The notes under the pieces were generated by a model that ran no database searches, was not told the DNA's origin, and saw nothing but the letters and a program-made list of their open reading frames with translations. A stretch of DNA of 64,000 nucleotides from assembly GCA_029817715.1 (NCBI GenBank), contig JARUPY010000404.1, positions 1 through 64,000 on the forward strand. The letters are read 5' to 3'. A program made the position numbers and the translations under genes. Position 1 is the first letter of the stretch, and every line of letters starts with the position of its first letter. This document shows, one piece after another, positions 36,429-47,465 of this stretch. This DNA is from Melastoma dodecandrum (Eukaryota; Streptophyta; Magnoliopsida; Myrtales; Melastomataceae).

Positions 36429-37630
36429 CTGTTTGTTGCTCTCGACTCCGATGGCGCGCTTGGTGACGTTCGAGACGCTGCCGGTGCGGCCGTGGTAGAA
36501 CTTGTGGGGCATGCCCTTGTGGATGGGGAACTTGTGGGCCAGAGTCATTGTGTCTATGAGGAACTGCTCACCAAAGTGCTCAAGCATGTCGTTCCTCTGC
36601 AACGAATAAACACGTTGCAATTTCACAGTGAGAAGATTAACCTTGGCCACAGCAACTACTAAAACCGCGTTGCCGATACAGAATGCCGAATTTGTTAAGC
36701 TAACCTCAGGCTCTCCGTGGACCAAGACATCGATGTCGAGCTCCTCTTGTAGCTTGACGACCTTGTTGATTTCCTCCTTGATAGCATTGACATACTCATC
36801 CTCAGAGATCCTGAAAATGGGGCACCACAATGAGTGAGCGAAATCACAAGTTTGCTGCAAATGTGATTTGAGTCGGGGCGAGCAGTAAGCTTCAGTGGAC
36901 ATAAGTCACTAACTTCTTAGCCTTGTATTCACGTCGAACTCTTCTGAGCTCCACGGTTTGAGGGAAGGATCCAATTGTTGTGGTTGGCAGAATGGGAAGG
37001 TTAAGCATCTTTTGCTGGGCATCGAGTGCGGTCATGTTTGTCGCGCGGCGATGATCAGAGCCCTTCAAAGCAGAAGCCTGAGAATAAAACAGGAATTCAT
37101 CACGCCCGTTTCTGAACTTTCACCCGTTTCAAAACAAACCCTGGCTGTTGAACTTACGGTCTTCTGAACGGCCTCGTTAGTAACCCTAGGGGAACTCTTT
37201 CGTGATGCTAGTGCAGCGGCATTAGCAGAGAAAAATGCCTGAAATCATAAGAATCAGTTAGGATGAACTATTTAATCACAAAAGAGTTGGTCAGGCTGGT
37301 AACCAAATATAACGCATGTTATCAACTACGACATTGAGATCTTGGATTGACATTATAATTAACGATAGTACGCACCACAGAACTACTCACTACCAGCATC
37401 ACGCCATCAGCTTTCCCTATTAAATGAGTTCAGTTTACTACACAAGATAAAGGGAGTAAGTGGTACCTCGTCTTTCTGTCCCGCCAAAGCCTGCGACAAT
37501 GCATTCACTTCAATGACCTTTTGAGCGGCAAAAGCGAGCCATGATTTAAGTTCCTGATCCAACTTAGTCTCATTGACAAGATCCACTGCTGTGTGCATGA
37601 GGGAGCAGGAAGTAGAAACCACAAGTTTGT
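36429..37630 (-). pseudogene. Methionine synthase (MetE) fragment fused to ribosomal protein L21 fragment, copy B
   Basis: Five exon-like pieces with GT/AG borders lie at 37,467-37,630 ([19 protein letters not shown]), 37,158-37,238 (FFSANAAALASRKSSPRVTN), 36,914-37,077 ([18 protein letters not shown]), 36,705-36,810 ([25 protein letters not shown]) and 36,429-36,596. They are the middle of cobalamin-independent methionine synthase, which makes methionine from homocysteine and methyl-tetrahydrofolate. The last piece starts as MetE ([11 protein letters not shown]) and changes within the exon to ribosomal protein eL21 ([24 protein letters not shown]) up to an eL21-like GT donor. The enzyme's N-terminus and zinc-binding C-terminus are missing. 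It is a captured chimeric fragment, not a gene for either protein. Confidence 0.8.
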
Positions 37631-37709
37631 CTGCAACAACAAACACACAGGTATAAACAGTCTAATCTCATCGACTAGTGCCGCAATCATTTACCCGGGT
37701 AATGCCTCG

Positions 37710-38258
37710 CTAGTAGTTGACGATACCTTCATCTCGCAACACCCGAGGGAAATCCAGGAACACCCTCTTCATCTCGTTAAACTCCTTCGACAAGATGCAA
37801 GCAAACAGCAACGCATTGAACGACCTAACACTCCTATCGACACCCATGTCGTCCACCCGCTTATACATCTCGATAGCATCATTGATCATATTAGCCTGGC
37901 CGTAGAGCACGATCGCGTGGGAGACGAACCTCTCATTCCGCAAGTCGGGCCGCGAGGTCACCAGCTCGTCAATGTACTCCCTGATCGAGCTGAAGTCATT
38001 GGCCTTGGAGAGTTTGGTGACAGCGACGGAGAAGGCGATGCGGTCGAGGTGATATTCTGGGGTCAGCGACGCAGCGCGGCATATGTCGAGGATTCGGCCG
38101 GGGTTGGTCTCGGACTTGAGGAGGGAGAGGACGGAGCGGGTCTTCTGTGAGGAATTGAGGATGGCGTTGGGCGAGTCGGAGGAAAGTATCGCTGCCGCGG
38201 AGGATGAGGATGAGAAGAGGCGGCGGATCGAGGGCGGGATGCGACGGAGCGGCGACAT
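37710..38258 (-). pseudogene. 5' part of a mitochondrial PPR protein gene (PPR336-like), copy B
   Basis: It is open from the ATG at 38,258 for about 180 codons: an Arg/Ser-rich N-terminus that looks like a mitochondrial presequence (MSPLRRIPPSIRRLFSSSSS), then LSLLKSETNPGRILDICRAA, HLDRIAFSVAVTKL and FVSHAIVLYGQANMINDAIE, as in small PPR proteins of the At1g61870 type. The reading ends just after FLDFPRV, where the sequence switches to unrelated DNA leading into MetE. A normal family member has about 400 residues with many more PPR units, so this is a truncated copy, although its promoter and start may be intact. Confidence 0.7.
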
Positions 38259-38491
38259 TTCGTTGCAGTCAGGCTTTTGCTAGGGTTTGGCCTGATCGCG
38301 AAGTTGAAGAGGGGAAAGGGTAAGGGACTGATCGCGTGAGGGAAGGCGTAGGGAATGGTGGTGGACTCTGAACTTTAAATGATTGGATCTTGGGATATGG
38401 GTAAGTAAGGGGGGAGAATGGACGGTGAGATTGAAAGTCAAAAGGAAAAGGGGGATTAAAAGGGGTGGAGAGCCGTGTAGAGGAATCGGGG

Positions 38492-38534
38492 GTCTGATCT
38501 GGAGTCAGACGCGCTACCATTGCGGCACGGATCC
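38492..38534 (-). pseudogene. Partial tRNA-Trp(CCA), copy B
   Basis: The 43-nt minus-strand sequence starts GGATCCGTG and continues through an intact D arm and the CCA anticodon arm (TCTGACTCCAGATCAGA). It then turns into unrelated sequence; T arm and 3' end are missing. It lies upstream of the PPR start. Confidence 0.75.
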
Positions 38535-38744
38535 TTAGGTGTTATAGTTAAGATCGATATCAGTTTTGATGTGTCAGTCTGTGATATGCTCCAATTTCTT
38601 TATCTGACATGCGACCTCTTTCTACCTTCTGGTGGTAACTAGTTAAAATACAATGTTATGCCGAAGGGTGGGATAAGTATTATCATACCTGCAGGGTGAA
38701 TTTTATTTTCAAAGTTATTTTGATTGAGCGGCCTTGGAGTTCTA

Positions 38745-39248
38745 ATTAGTCCAATGTTGAAGGTTCTCGATGAAATGTACATGGCACAAGATGAATTGAT
38801 AAAGTAAGAAGAGGTTCAGTATATTTCTCATTGTACGGTTTTTGCATGTTTGGTTGACTGGAATGCTTGAAATTTCTGGGACATTCGCTACCACGATAAT
38901 GCAAAGAAGGAATGGTCCGACGAGGAATTGAAGAAGCTGTATGAAACCCATGAAAGATTGTTAGATCTTGTTTCACTATTCTGTTTTGTTCCAAGAGCAA
39001 AATACCTGCCCCTCGGTCCAATAAGGTGCAGCTTTACTACAGATGTGTTGTTTGTGTCCAAAGTCATCTGAATGTCCAATTTACTTTGGCATTTCATATT
39101 ACAGTGCCAAACTTATTGACAAGTATCGAACGAAGCACAATATAAGTGCTTCAACCGGTTTGAGTGACGTTGCCGTGGCAACTGGGATTTCTGATGTTAT
39201 TTATGAATCTAAAGAAGCTCCTGCTGCTGAGGCGGACACACTTGCGAA
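38745..39248 (+). pseudogene. TASH3 fragment, copy B
   Basis: The exons read MLKVLDEMYMAQDELIK then GTAAG (38,755-38,810), NAKKEWSDEELKKLYETHE (about 38,897-38,955), PRAKYLPLGP-like (about 38,990-39,030), and SAKLIDKYRTKHNISAS, SDVIYESKEAPAAE (about 39,100-39,248). The sequence stops in mid exon at the duplication junction with the MITE. It is much cleaner than copy A, but lacks 1.1 kb on the left and everything 3' of ADTLAK. Confidence 0.75.
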
Positions 39249-39249
39249 A

Positions 39250-39567
39250 GACCCGAGACCTCTTACAAAGTAAGAGATTACGTGACAAACTGAGCTCGAA
39301 GAGCGTTTTTGATTTATTTATTAAAGGGCGGGTTTTCCCCGAGAGTCTCTTTTTTTTTTAAATGTTGAAGGGGCGGGTTTCGAGAACCCGTCCCGGCCAT
39401 TTTACACAAAGGGCGAGTTTTGAAAACCCGACCTCTTTGTTATATGAGAGGGGCATTTTCAAAACGCGCCCCTTCGACTGTATTTTGATAATTTATGAAA
39501 CTTAAATAGTTTTTTACAAATTTTTTTAAAAACTAACGGTAAATCCGTATAAACCTCTTCTTTTTCT
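39250..39567. mobile_element. Truncated MITE, copy C
   Basis: Homology to the MITE starts abruptly at about 39,250 (equivalent to about 28,209) and runs to the right terminal repeat (ending at 39,557) and the TTCTTTTTCT flank. The left terminal repeat is missing. One interior palindrome has lost its right half (ggttttccccgag). Confidence 0.8.
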
Positions 39568-39849
39568 TCCTCATTCCTATTTTCTCTCTCAATAATAAGG
39601 AAACAAAATATTTAAACTCTTTTCCCCTTTTCAGTTAAGATTATTTAGTTTCTTTTACAATGCAAATACTACTTGTTCACAGCTTTCTCATTGTATGGAA
39701 ATATCGGGGGATATTTCAAACAAGGATTAGTCGAGGAATTGAAGAAGCTCCTGGCATGAACGAGTTGAAGGTTCTTTGATTCAGGGCCGGCATCTGGTAC
39801 CGTCTGGCCAGGGGATCCTAAAATCACCAGAAGCACCTCCAAGTCCTCC

Positions 39850-40245
39850 TTCTCCCTGTGGGGAGCTGTCTAAAGATTCTAGCAGAATCGGATGAGGGAA
39901 ACTTTTACTGCATTATGAACCGTAGCCCCTACAGCATGCTGGTGTTCGACATGGGAGGGAAGACACTCGCCGATGAGTTTTTTTTCCGGAGGTCGCCGAG
40001 CCTGGTGGAGAACAGGGGGAGGCTGCTTCTTGTGGCAATGGTGGAGATGAGCAAGTTAAAAGGTGCCGAAAATGCCTGAGGGTGGGGACAACTACTGAGT
40101 GGAGATGGAGAGGATGGCGCGTCGGCACTAACTGCAATTCTATGTGATGGAAGCGGGTGGCGAACGTACGTCAGTGATGCTGGACATGGGAAGGTAGAAG
40201 AGGTGGGAGTGGGTGCCTCGATGCCTTTGCGTCGACCATGCCCAT
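39850..40245 (+). pseudogene. F-box/kelch fragment, copy C
   Basis: It reads SDEGNFYCIMNRSPYSML, FRRSPSLVENRGRLLLVAMV and MSKLK, then a continuation in other frames resembling the rest of the UFO-like kelch region (KRWEWVP). It is uninterrupted by the solo LTR seen in copy B and not functional. Confidence 0.65.
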
Positions 40246-40678
40246 GACTGAGCTACAAAGGTTCTCATCTTTACCCTTTTTCAACAAAACAGACTGGAAT
40301 AATACAGAACAGGCAGGCATATACAGACAACAACAGTTGATAAGCACTCAATAAGTCTAATGAATCCCGGTTGCAAAATCATAACCTTGAAAGCAAAGGA
40401 CACCATATCTAAAAAAAATATAAAATATAAAAGCTCCAGAATCAAACAGATGGAAGTTCGTCTAACAATATGCTGTTCCCAGTGAGGATCTCTCCCCCAA
40501 CTAAAGGTTACAAATGATACAATAAAGATCGATTTGAAGCGCAGCCAAAACCAAAATCATTGGGAAGTAAAAGCTGTCCAACTGAGTCAGTCCTTTCCTC
40601 TTTTTGTTGTTATCAGTCCGATCCCAGAAGCCTCACAAGAATGTGCGAGCATCTCACGAAATTTGATAGCACATCAAC

Positions 40679-43308
40679 TTAGAAAGCCATTCGACCGGCA
40701 AGCCTGCTTTCTGATATCCTCCTGTCTATGGCCGCATCTATCGAATTCATCTGTGGTACAGAAACCCAATAGGAGGATCAGAATACAAAAGTGTAGCCAA
40801 CTTTCACAGAGTAGAAAGTATCAAGCGGATGTTCCTCTCAAAGACACCAAATATTGCAGAAGAGGCGTCTGACCTGAGCCAGGCAAATTGAAACGAGATG
40901 CTAACAACAGATATTATATCCATTCGCAGTCTTCGCCCAGCCCAAACCCCATAGCAGGGATTTAGGCATAAGTGAGAGGAGCAATATCAGAAATGTACAA
41001 AATTCATAATCCTCAATCTACGTGGTATTTCTAGAGCTTACTATTGTTACAAGGATGACAATCGGATCCCAACTTGCACAGAGAAAAGGTGAATACATAC
41101 TTGAAAATTTTGATGCCCACAAGTTGATGAATTGCTTCAAGACAGGAGGACGTCCATAAAATAAATCATCGACCAAAGCCAAACAATGGTATTCAAGCAC
41201 ATATAAAATACTTATCTTCCCAAGGATATTTAGGCTTTAAGGAAATTCCAAATGAATATATGTCACTGTACAAAGCCTACTCAACTGGTTAGGCGTCATA
41301 GTCATATTTCATGAAGGGGTCAATGACTTACCTGGCTGGTTTCATCATGCACCTGATACTTTGACAGAGATATTCTTCTTTCCTCCTGAAAATTGATTAA
41401 GGCCACAATAAATAAAAGAAAATATTCATGAAAGACCAATAGAAATGCCAATAATGAGATATATAATTAACAACATACCATGGACATCGCCTCATCGTCC
41501 CAAACTAAATACACCTCATTTGTAGCAGGATTTGCGGCAGGAGCTTTATTTGCAATCACTGGAGGAGGACCAATTGAAGGACCCCCAGTATTTGGGCCAG
41601 ATGCATATGAATGGGAATCCACAATTGCACCAGCTATTAAGATAATTACAATGAACGAATTAACACCCTTTTGATAAGTTAAGGAACAGATTTATCATGC
41701 AGAAGTGTCAGACTTCTTGGTAGTTACATATCAGAACCAAAGTGATCCAATACCAGAGAGCTTGACTACTTCATCCAATGCATTAAAGAAAAAAAAACAT
41801 CGGAGAAAGAGAGCCACGACCTGATTCCCACAAACAAGTATTATATGGAATTGAAGAGGCACATGTGAACAATGTCGAAGTTTCTCCTAGCTCATATGAT
41901 GACCTTGTAGAACCATAATGGCTATTCTCTAAACTAAACAGCAGACTGCTCTCAACAATGTAACAACCATCACTATTACTCCATCCACATGGAAGAGATA
42001 AAGAATTCAGAATGGAAGTGTCACCATGAAATCCTTTTTCAAGAAGAAAAGCAAGGGGACAAGTTTCAATCGGAGATAAAAGGGAAAAAACACCAACCTT
42101 GGGTATTCTGGGCGTGGATGGTACTTGCATTCGTCAAGAGATCAGCAGGAGAGCTTTGAGGGATGCCTGGGGCACTAAATGGAGAACTTTGACTGGGTAT
42201 GTTGCTGCTACTGCCGACGGGAAACAAAGGTTGGGAAACAGGAGCAGAGGTTGGCGTAGGAAGGCCAGGAGGCATTATCTGCGGAGGCTGGGGAGCACTA
42301 GTCGATTGTAATGGGATAGCATTCTGTACTGGAAACAATGGCTGATGCACCGGTGGTAACGGGGTAGGCATGGAAGGAACTGAAACGGCTCCATACGGCT
42401 GAAACCAAGGGGGCTGAGGACGAGGAGGGACGGCCCAGCCACCCGGAGGCACTGCCAATGCTGGGTTGTACCTGCACGGAACCAGAACAATTACTAAAAC
42501 ATGTTGAGGACAGTTTCTTCAACAACAAAACAGCAAACAAGAGAGCGCCTTCAATAAACAAAAGACAGGCTCATCTCCTGATACAGAATTGGGCATTAGC
42601 ATGTGTTTTTGTGTGTGACTCATGAAGTGAGAAAGAATCAAATTTATGGGCTGTCTTCTGAACGAACCTCTCATTTACAAAACTATCAAGACTAATACAG
42701 ATCAGCCAATAGGAACAGAACCCAAGTCAATGATTAGGAATAGAAGATCTCAAGGGACGAAAAAATATGGGCTGTACATTGGCGGGATTGCGCCCAAAGG
42801 CGGACGAGGGGGATATCCAACACCTAATGCGCCGGGGATGGTGGAAGGGGGAGCAAGCGGGGGAGGTCGAGCGTCGACCTTGGCCACTTTGGGAGGGGCG
42901 GCAGCATCCTCATCTACATAATCAGTCAGATAAAAACAAAAGTCAGAATGGGATTGAATGAAATGAGAGCGAGCCGGGCAATCGAGATAGTGGTTTCTGC
43001 GGACCATCGTCGGCGGCGTAATGGGAGGCGAGGACGTCAGGGGGAATGCCCTGCATGCCGTAAATCTCGATGTCGGTGGATTCGCGGCCGGGCTTGGCGT
43101 TGGGGACCTTGGTGACGGACTCCTTGTGGACCTGGAGGACGTGGATGGCCATACCGGAGGCGGTGCTGAGCTTCTTGTGGCAGGCGTGGCACTTGAAGTG
43201 CTTGGCCTTCTGGTGCTGTACAAGTATCTTCTCGTCGTCGAACTCCCTGTCGCAGTAGTAGCACCACACCTTCTCCGTCACTCCTCCCCTCTTCTTCTTC
43301 TTCCCCAT
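40679..43308 (-). CDS. SUF4: Zinc-finger protein SUPPRESSOR OF FRIGIDA 4
   Basis: Six exons with consistent phases (43,005-43,308; 42,778-42,913; 42,098-42,471; 41,479-41,633; 41,332-41,385; 40,679-40,750) give 364 residues; Arabidopsis SUF4 has a similar length. The N-terminus MGKKKKR is followed by two zinc fingers of BED/C2H2 type (CYYC...QHQKAKH and [13 protein letters not shown]...HVLQVH, about residues 16-66), then a Pro-rich middle and a conserved end ([35 protein letters not shown]). In Arabidopsis SUF4 binds DNA with FRIGIDA to activate the flowering repressor FLC. The 3' two exons are duplicated twice to the left (copies A and B); this copy is the complete parent. Confidence 0.93.
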
Positions 43309-43342
43309 CTCGATCCGATTCCGATCTCTTTCCCTTCTCTTC

Positions 43343-43446
43343 TCCTCTCCTCTCCTCTCCTCTCTAGGGTTAAATTCTCTCCTTCCCCCCTCTTCGATCG
43401 CCGCGATTGATTTTGGTTTCACCTTCACCTTCACCTTCACCTTCCC
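43343..43446. repeat. Pyrimidine-rich simple repeats upstream of SUF4
   Basis: TCCTC repeats (about 43,341-43,365) and ACCTTC repeats (about 43,420-43,445) are read as GA-rich on the SUF4 strand, probably in its 5' untranslated region. Confidence 0.75.
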
Positions 43447-43469
43447 TTTTCCCCCCTTTTGTTGCTCCC

Positions 43470-43580
43470 CGTGGCCCAATTCACCCAGGCCCATACCAAT
43501 CCGTGGGCTCTCACATTCATAAAACCAACCAAAAATAAATCCAGCCCAATTTACTCTTGAATGGGCTGATGTGGCCCATA
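43470..43580 (-). promoter_or_regulatory. Probable SUF4 promoter with TGGGCC/TGGGCT elements
   Basis: On the minus strand several TGGGCC/TGGGCT (site II-like) motifs occur near 43,472, 43,488, 43,541 and 43,572, 160-270 bp before the SUF4 start codon. Such motifs are common in promoters of broadly expressed plant genes. Confidence 0.45.
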
Positions 43581-43669
43581 AATCCATTTTTGGTAAAATA
43601 CAAATACCACTATTGACGAAACAATGTGCCCTTTTTGTCTTTCGTGTTGGACAGCCTCCCATTCCCAGA

Positions 43670-44860
43670 TCCCCACCTTAAGTTTTGTGAAATACTCGGG
43701 TTTTCGCAGGTTGAATAAGAAGAACAGCTGTGGGGTTAGGGTTATGATAATGGGGGTAGAATGAAAATGGTGATTCGTGTATTGTCGATGGAAAACAGCA
43801 GGTTAGGTGCGGTAGCTTTAGGCACATTACTTAATGATCTTATTACATATATATTGTCGTGGCATGGACGTTGAGTAGTCAGTAATTTTTTTGTGGTGAT
43901 GTAATAAAACATCAACACCTAACCCAACAACCCCCCCCCCCCCCAAAACCCAGAAACTCGTCTAGAAAAACTAAGAAATTTTACCTCAACGAAACCCACC
44001 CACCAATCCCCACATCATCAATACCATTCATCAATCAATGCTCTTGCTCTTCCCTCCAATCCAAGGGAAGTAGTCAGAATTGCTGACCCAACTCTCTTCC
44101 TCCATAGGTTGCATTTCCGGAAGGGCCGCTCGATGCTGACCCCAATCTCTCTCTCACACACACTTTTTTTCCATTAAAACTCACGAATCAGGGTCAACTA
44201 TTGGATGGGGGAAAGACCTTTTCTTTCCTATTCTTTTACCATTCAACTTTTCATGTGGGTGGGGAGAGTAAACAGCTGAGGAGGTTATCATTTCATGGTT
44301 AATGCTTTTTAGCTTTGCTTTTGCTTCGTTTCTTTTGTTCTTACAAGTAGTTGGGAAAAGCAAGAGTTTTGTTTCGAAATTTGTTAGTTCGCGTAATATT
44401 TTTGGATTTATGGTTAAAATTTTAAGAATTCCTATTTTATTTTTTCGAAATCGAATTCTAGAAATATTCAGAATTGAATTCTTTGTCTATTAAAGTTGAA
44501 TTTATAGAGTTCGAGTTCGCCTACGTGCCCCGAACTCAATCTCTTAGAGTTCGACTTAGTTCGGGACTATAAACTATTAATTTTAAAAGTTTTTCCCGTA
44601 AATCCGAAAATATTTTTCGGACTAATAGCGAACAAAGCTCGGAAAAGTAAAAGGCTGCATCGCATTGCAAGCTCCTCCTCCTCATCTTCCTCGTCCTCCC
44701 TTTTCACCTTTGTCCTAACGAGAGATCCCTTTTACAGTTGAGCCCTTCTCTTTCCGTGCACTCCTCTTCTTTCTCCATAAACTTATTATAACAATTTGGA
44801 ATCTCCAACAACAACAACAACAAACCCTGTTGAGAGGTGGGGGAGGAAAGCCCCTCCTCC
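43670..44860. other. Intergenic region between SUF4 and QRT3
   Basis: No gene is seen. It holds a run of 14 C at 43,931-43,944 and a short inverted motif (gagttcga...tcgaac) around 44,500-44,560. It must contain the QRT3 promoter; I could not pick a clear TATA box. Confidence 0.4.
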
Positions 44861-44866
44861 ACACCA

Positions 44867-46476
44867 ATGGCGGAATCGGCAGCTCCCTCTTTGTTATTTG
44901 TTCTCGCCGCCGCCTCGTTGCTCTTCCATGTTCATTGCGGATATCCTCTGCCGGCCACCGCACGGATGAAGTTGTTCCATGACCCCACGATGCGACTCCG
45001 CGATTTCAAGGCCTCCCTCGACCAGCTTGGCTCTGCCAGCCCCGGCCCTCCCTCGGTGATTTCAATGTGCTTTTCTCTACTTTCACTTCTTCTATTACCA
45101 TTGCCTCTGACTCCTGGACGTCGCGCTTGCCTATCCACGAGCAGTCCCAGGGGACGGTATACGACGTGACGTCATATGGTGCCGACCCATTTGGTAAAAC
45201 GGACAGCACAGCTGCTATTCTTTCCGCGTTGTCCGACGCAATCAAAGGCCCTTCTCATGGTTCCTTGACGGCGGGTATCTCTAATCTGGGTGGCGTCCGG
45301 GTAAATCTCCAAGGTGGCACCTACGTTATCAGTCGTCCCCTTCAGTTCCCTTCCGCGGGTGTCGGGAATATCGTGGTATGACATTGGCGGGGTTGGCAAT
45401 TGATTCTTTATCAATAGGAATGACCAACCGGCGGCTCCATGAAAATGATAGGAGTTCATTCTCTGAATTGGCAGATTCATGGAGGCACATTGCAAGCATC
45501 GGCTGATTTCCCCATGGACGGTTACCTGATTGATCTGTCAAACTCGAATGGTTCGATGTCCTACTACTACGAGTTCATAACATTTCGAGACCTCTTGCTC
45601 GACGCCAACTACAGGGGTGGTGGCATTCTGGTCCGGAATTCTCTAAGGATCGGCATCGACAACTGTTTCATCACTCATTTTAGCAGCGACGGCATATTGA
45701 TCCAAGGGGGACACGAGACCTATGTAAGGAATTCCTTCCTAGGCCAACACATTACTGCAGGCAGTGACCCAGGGGAGAGGAACTTCTCTGGGATTGGAAT
45801 TAACTTGCAGGGGAACGACAACGCGGTGACCGACGTCGTCATCTTCTCTGCCATGGTGGGAATAATGGTGATCTCCCAGGCAAACACTTTCTCAGGTGTG
45901 CATTGCTACAACAAGGCGACCAGTTTTGGCGGCACGGGTATTTACCTGAAAGTGCCAGGTAACACGCAGACGAGGATCGTGAACTGCTACATGGACTTCA
46001 CGGGCATTGTCATGGAGGACCCCGTGCAGGTGGACATAACTGACAGCTTCTTCCTGGGGGATGCATACGTCGTCCTCAAATCAATCAATGGGGTGGCGAA
46101 AGGGGTGAACGTAGTGAACAACCTGTTCACCGGCTCGAACAAGGGGATAGACACGGTGCAGCTGGACGTGTCAAACGGTCCATTCAAGCAGGTGGACAGA
46201 GTGGTTGTCGAGAGGAACGGCGCGGTGGGGATGAACTCGAGGTTGACAAATGCAAGGGGGTCGACGCAAGGGAACGGTACGAGGTGGGAGGTGGATTTCA
46301 GCTCGACCCTCCTGCTCCCGGACATGATCAGCTACGTGCAGTATTCTCTGAAAGACGACAGCACGGGGTCCTTCCCAAAGCACGCGCTTCGGAATGTGAC
46401 CAAGAACAGCGTGGTAATAGAGTCTGAGGTTGTAGTGTCCGCCACTGTTTTCGTGATGGTGGATCAAATGAAATGA
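44867..46476 (+). CDS. QRT3: QRT3-like polygalacturonase (pectin lyase fold)
   Basis: Three exons: 44,867-45,055, 45,142 (or 45,145)-45,375 and 45,475-46,476. The first intron is only about 86-89 bp and very pyrimidine-rich; the second starts GTATGA and ends TTGGCAG. The N-terminus (LLFVLAAASLLFHVHC) is a signal peptide, so the enzyme is secreted. YDVTSYGADPFGKTDSTAAI begins the parallel beta-helix; SFLGQHITAG, NLQGNDNAVTD, GVHCYNKAT, GTGIYL and HALRNV follow the order in Arabidopsis QRT3. QRT3 breaks down pectin of the pollen mother cell wall so that microspores separate from tetrads. I chose the start at 44,867 (CCAATGGCG), directly before the signal peptide; an in-frame codon for Met 30 bp upstream is possible. 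Confidence 0.88.
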
Positions 46477-46604
46477 ATATTGGACGAGTAAGTCGTCCTC
46501 GAGTCTGTCAGAAATGGTAATCCCGAACTCGTTCTGTGTAACAAGTATCCCTCCTCACACATGACACGTCAATTTGTTGGACGACCCTTAACCTTAGTTA
46601 TCAA

Positions 46605-46862
46605 AATATTTTACAAAATATTCAGGTGAAATTCTTATTTATTTATTAATGTTAATAATTTGGTGTTTTAAACATCGAATTTACTTAAAAAAATCAAAAA
46701 AATTATCATTCCAAATATCGAGTTCTTTCTTAGTGGGTTTAAACTCGATGTTTAAAGCACGAGCTTCCCAATTTTTTACCGACTCGGTGTTACAAATACC
46801 GAATTATTGACATTAATTAAAAAAATCAAAATATTTCGTAAAATATTTTTCAAATTAACATC
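46605..46862. repeat. Imperfect foldback repeat, MITE-like
   Basis: aaaatattttacaaaatatt near 46,610 is mirrored by aaaatatttcgtaaaatatt near 46,835, and ttaatgttaataatttggt near 46,648 by accgaattattgacattaa near 46,797. No clear target duplication was found and no coding. It lies 130 bp beyond QRT3. Confidence 0.45.
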
Positions 46863-47465
46863 ATGAAGTAACAGATTTACCCTAGCATTTTGTAAGATCA
46901 ACCAGGTTGGGAAAATTAAAATTTCATCACATATCACAAACTAAGGAAAAGAAAAACTTCGGTATACCGATTCTAACACCGAAACTTTAAAATTTCGAGA
47001 ATTTGATATCGATATTTCGATAATTAGAGTCGGGTAATAATTTTATTAAAATGGTATTCGAACTGAAATTAGTAATAAAAAAAACAATTGGTATTTACCA
47101 AACCGATTTTTTTAGGGCCGACCTAAATTAGGCCCCGTTGAACAATGGGTTCGGAAAATCCATTATATTCGATCCATTAATCCCAACCGTTAGGCCTGCC
47201 TGACCTGTCAACCATCCGGAAATCATAGTCCCTAACCTATTGCCGCTGCACCTGTCTAAAAACCCACTCCGCCTCTTTCTCATCCTCCCCCTCTCCCGCA
47301 ACCTCCTCCTCCGCCTCTGCTACCGTTGCCAGCACTCACCACTCTGTTTAGAGTGTTAAGGTATTTTTCGCCACTACATAGATTACCTCTGTTGCATTTC
47401 CTTATGTTGTGAGGAGAAAGGAGACAATTCGAACTTGGTTGAGGATGATGGACTCCGCATTGATT
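46863..47465. other. Intergenic DNA
   Basis: No gene is recognised. The end (47,430-47,470) resembles 49,255-49,300 downstream of the PLATZ gene. Confidence 0.4.

Noticed and set aside
38492..38534. Functional tRNA-Trp gene
   Set aside because: The T arm, B box and 3' acceptor strand are absent in both copies.
42066..42130. Open extension past the third SUF4 exon
   Set aside because: Frame runs into the intron after CAAG/GTTGGTG; phase with the next exon supports splicing at 42,098.
43309..43662. 5' extension of the first SUF4 exon frame (239 codons in all)
   Set aside because: The frame runs upstream through GA-rich repeats and promoter-like motifs; MGKKKKR at 43,308 is the conserved family start.
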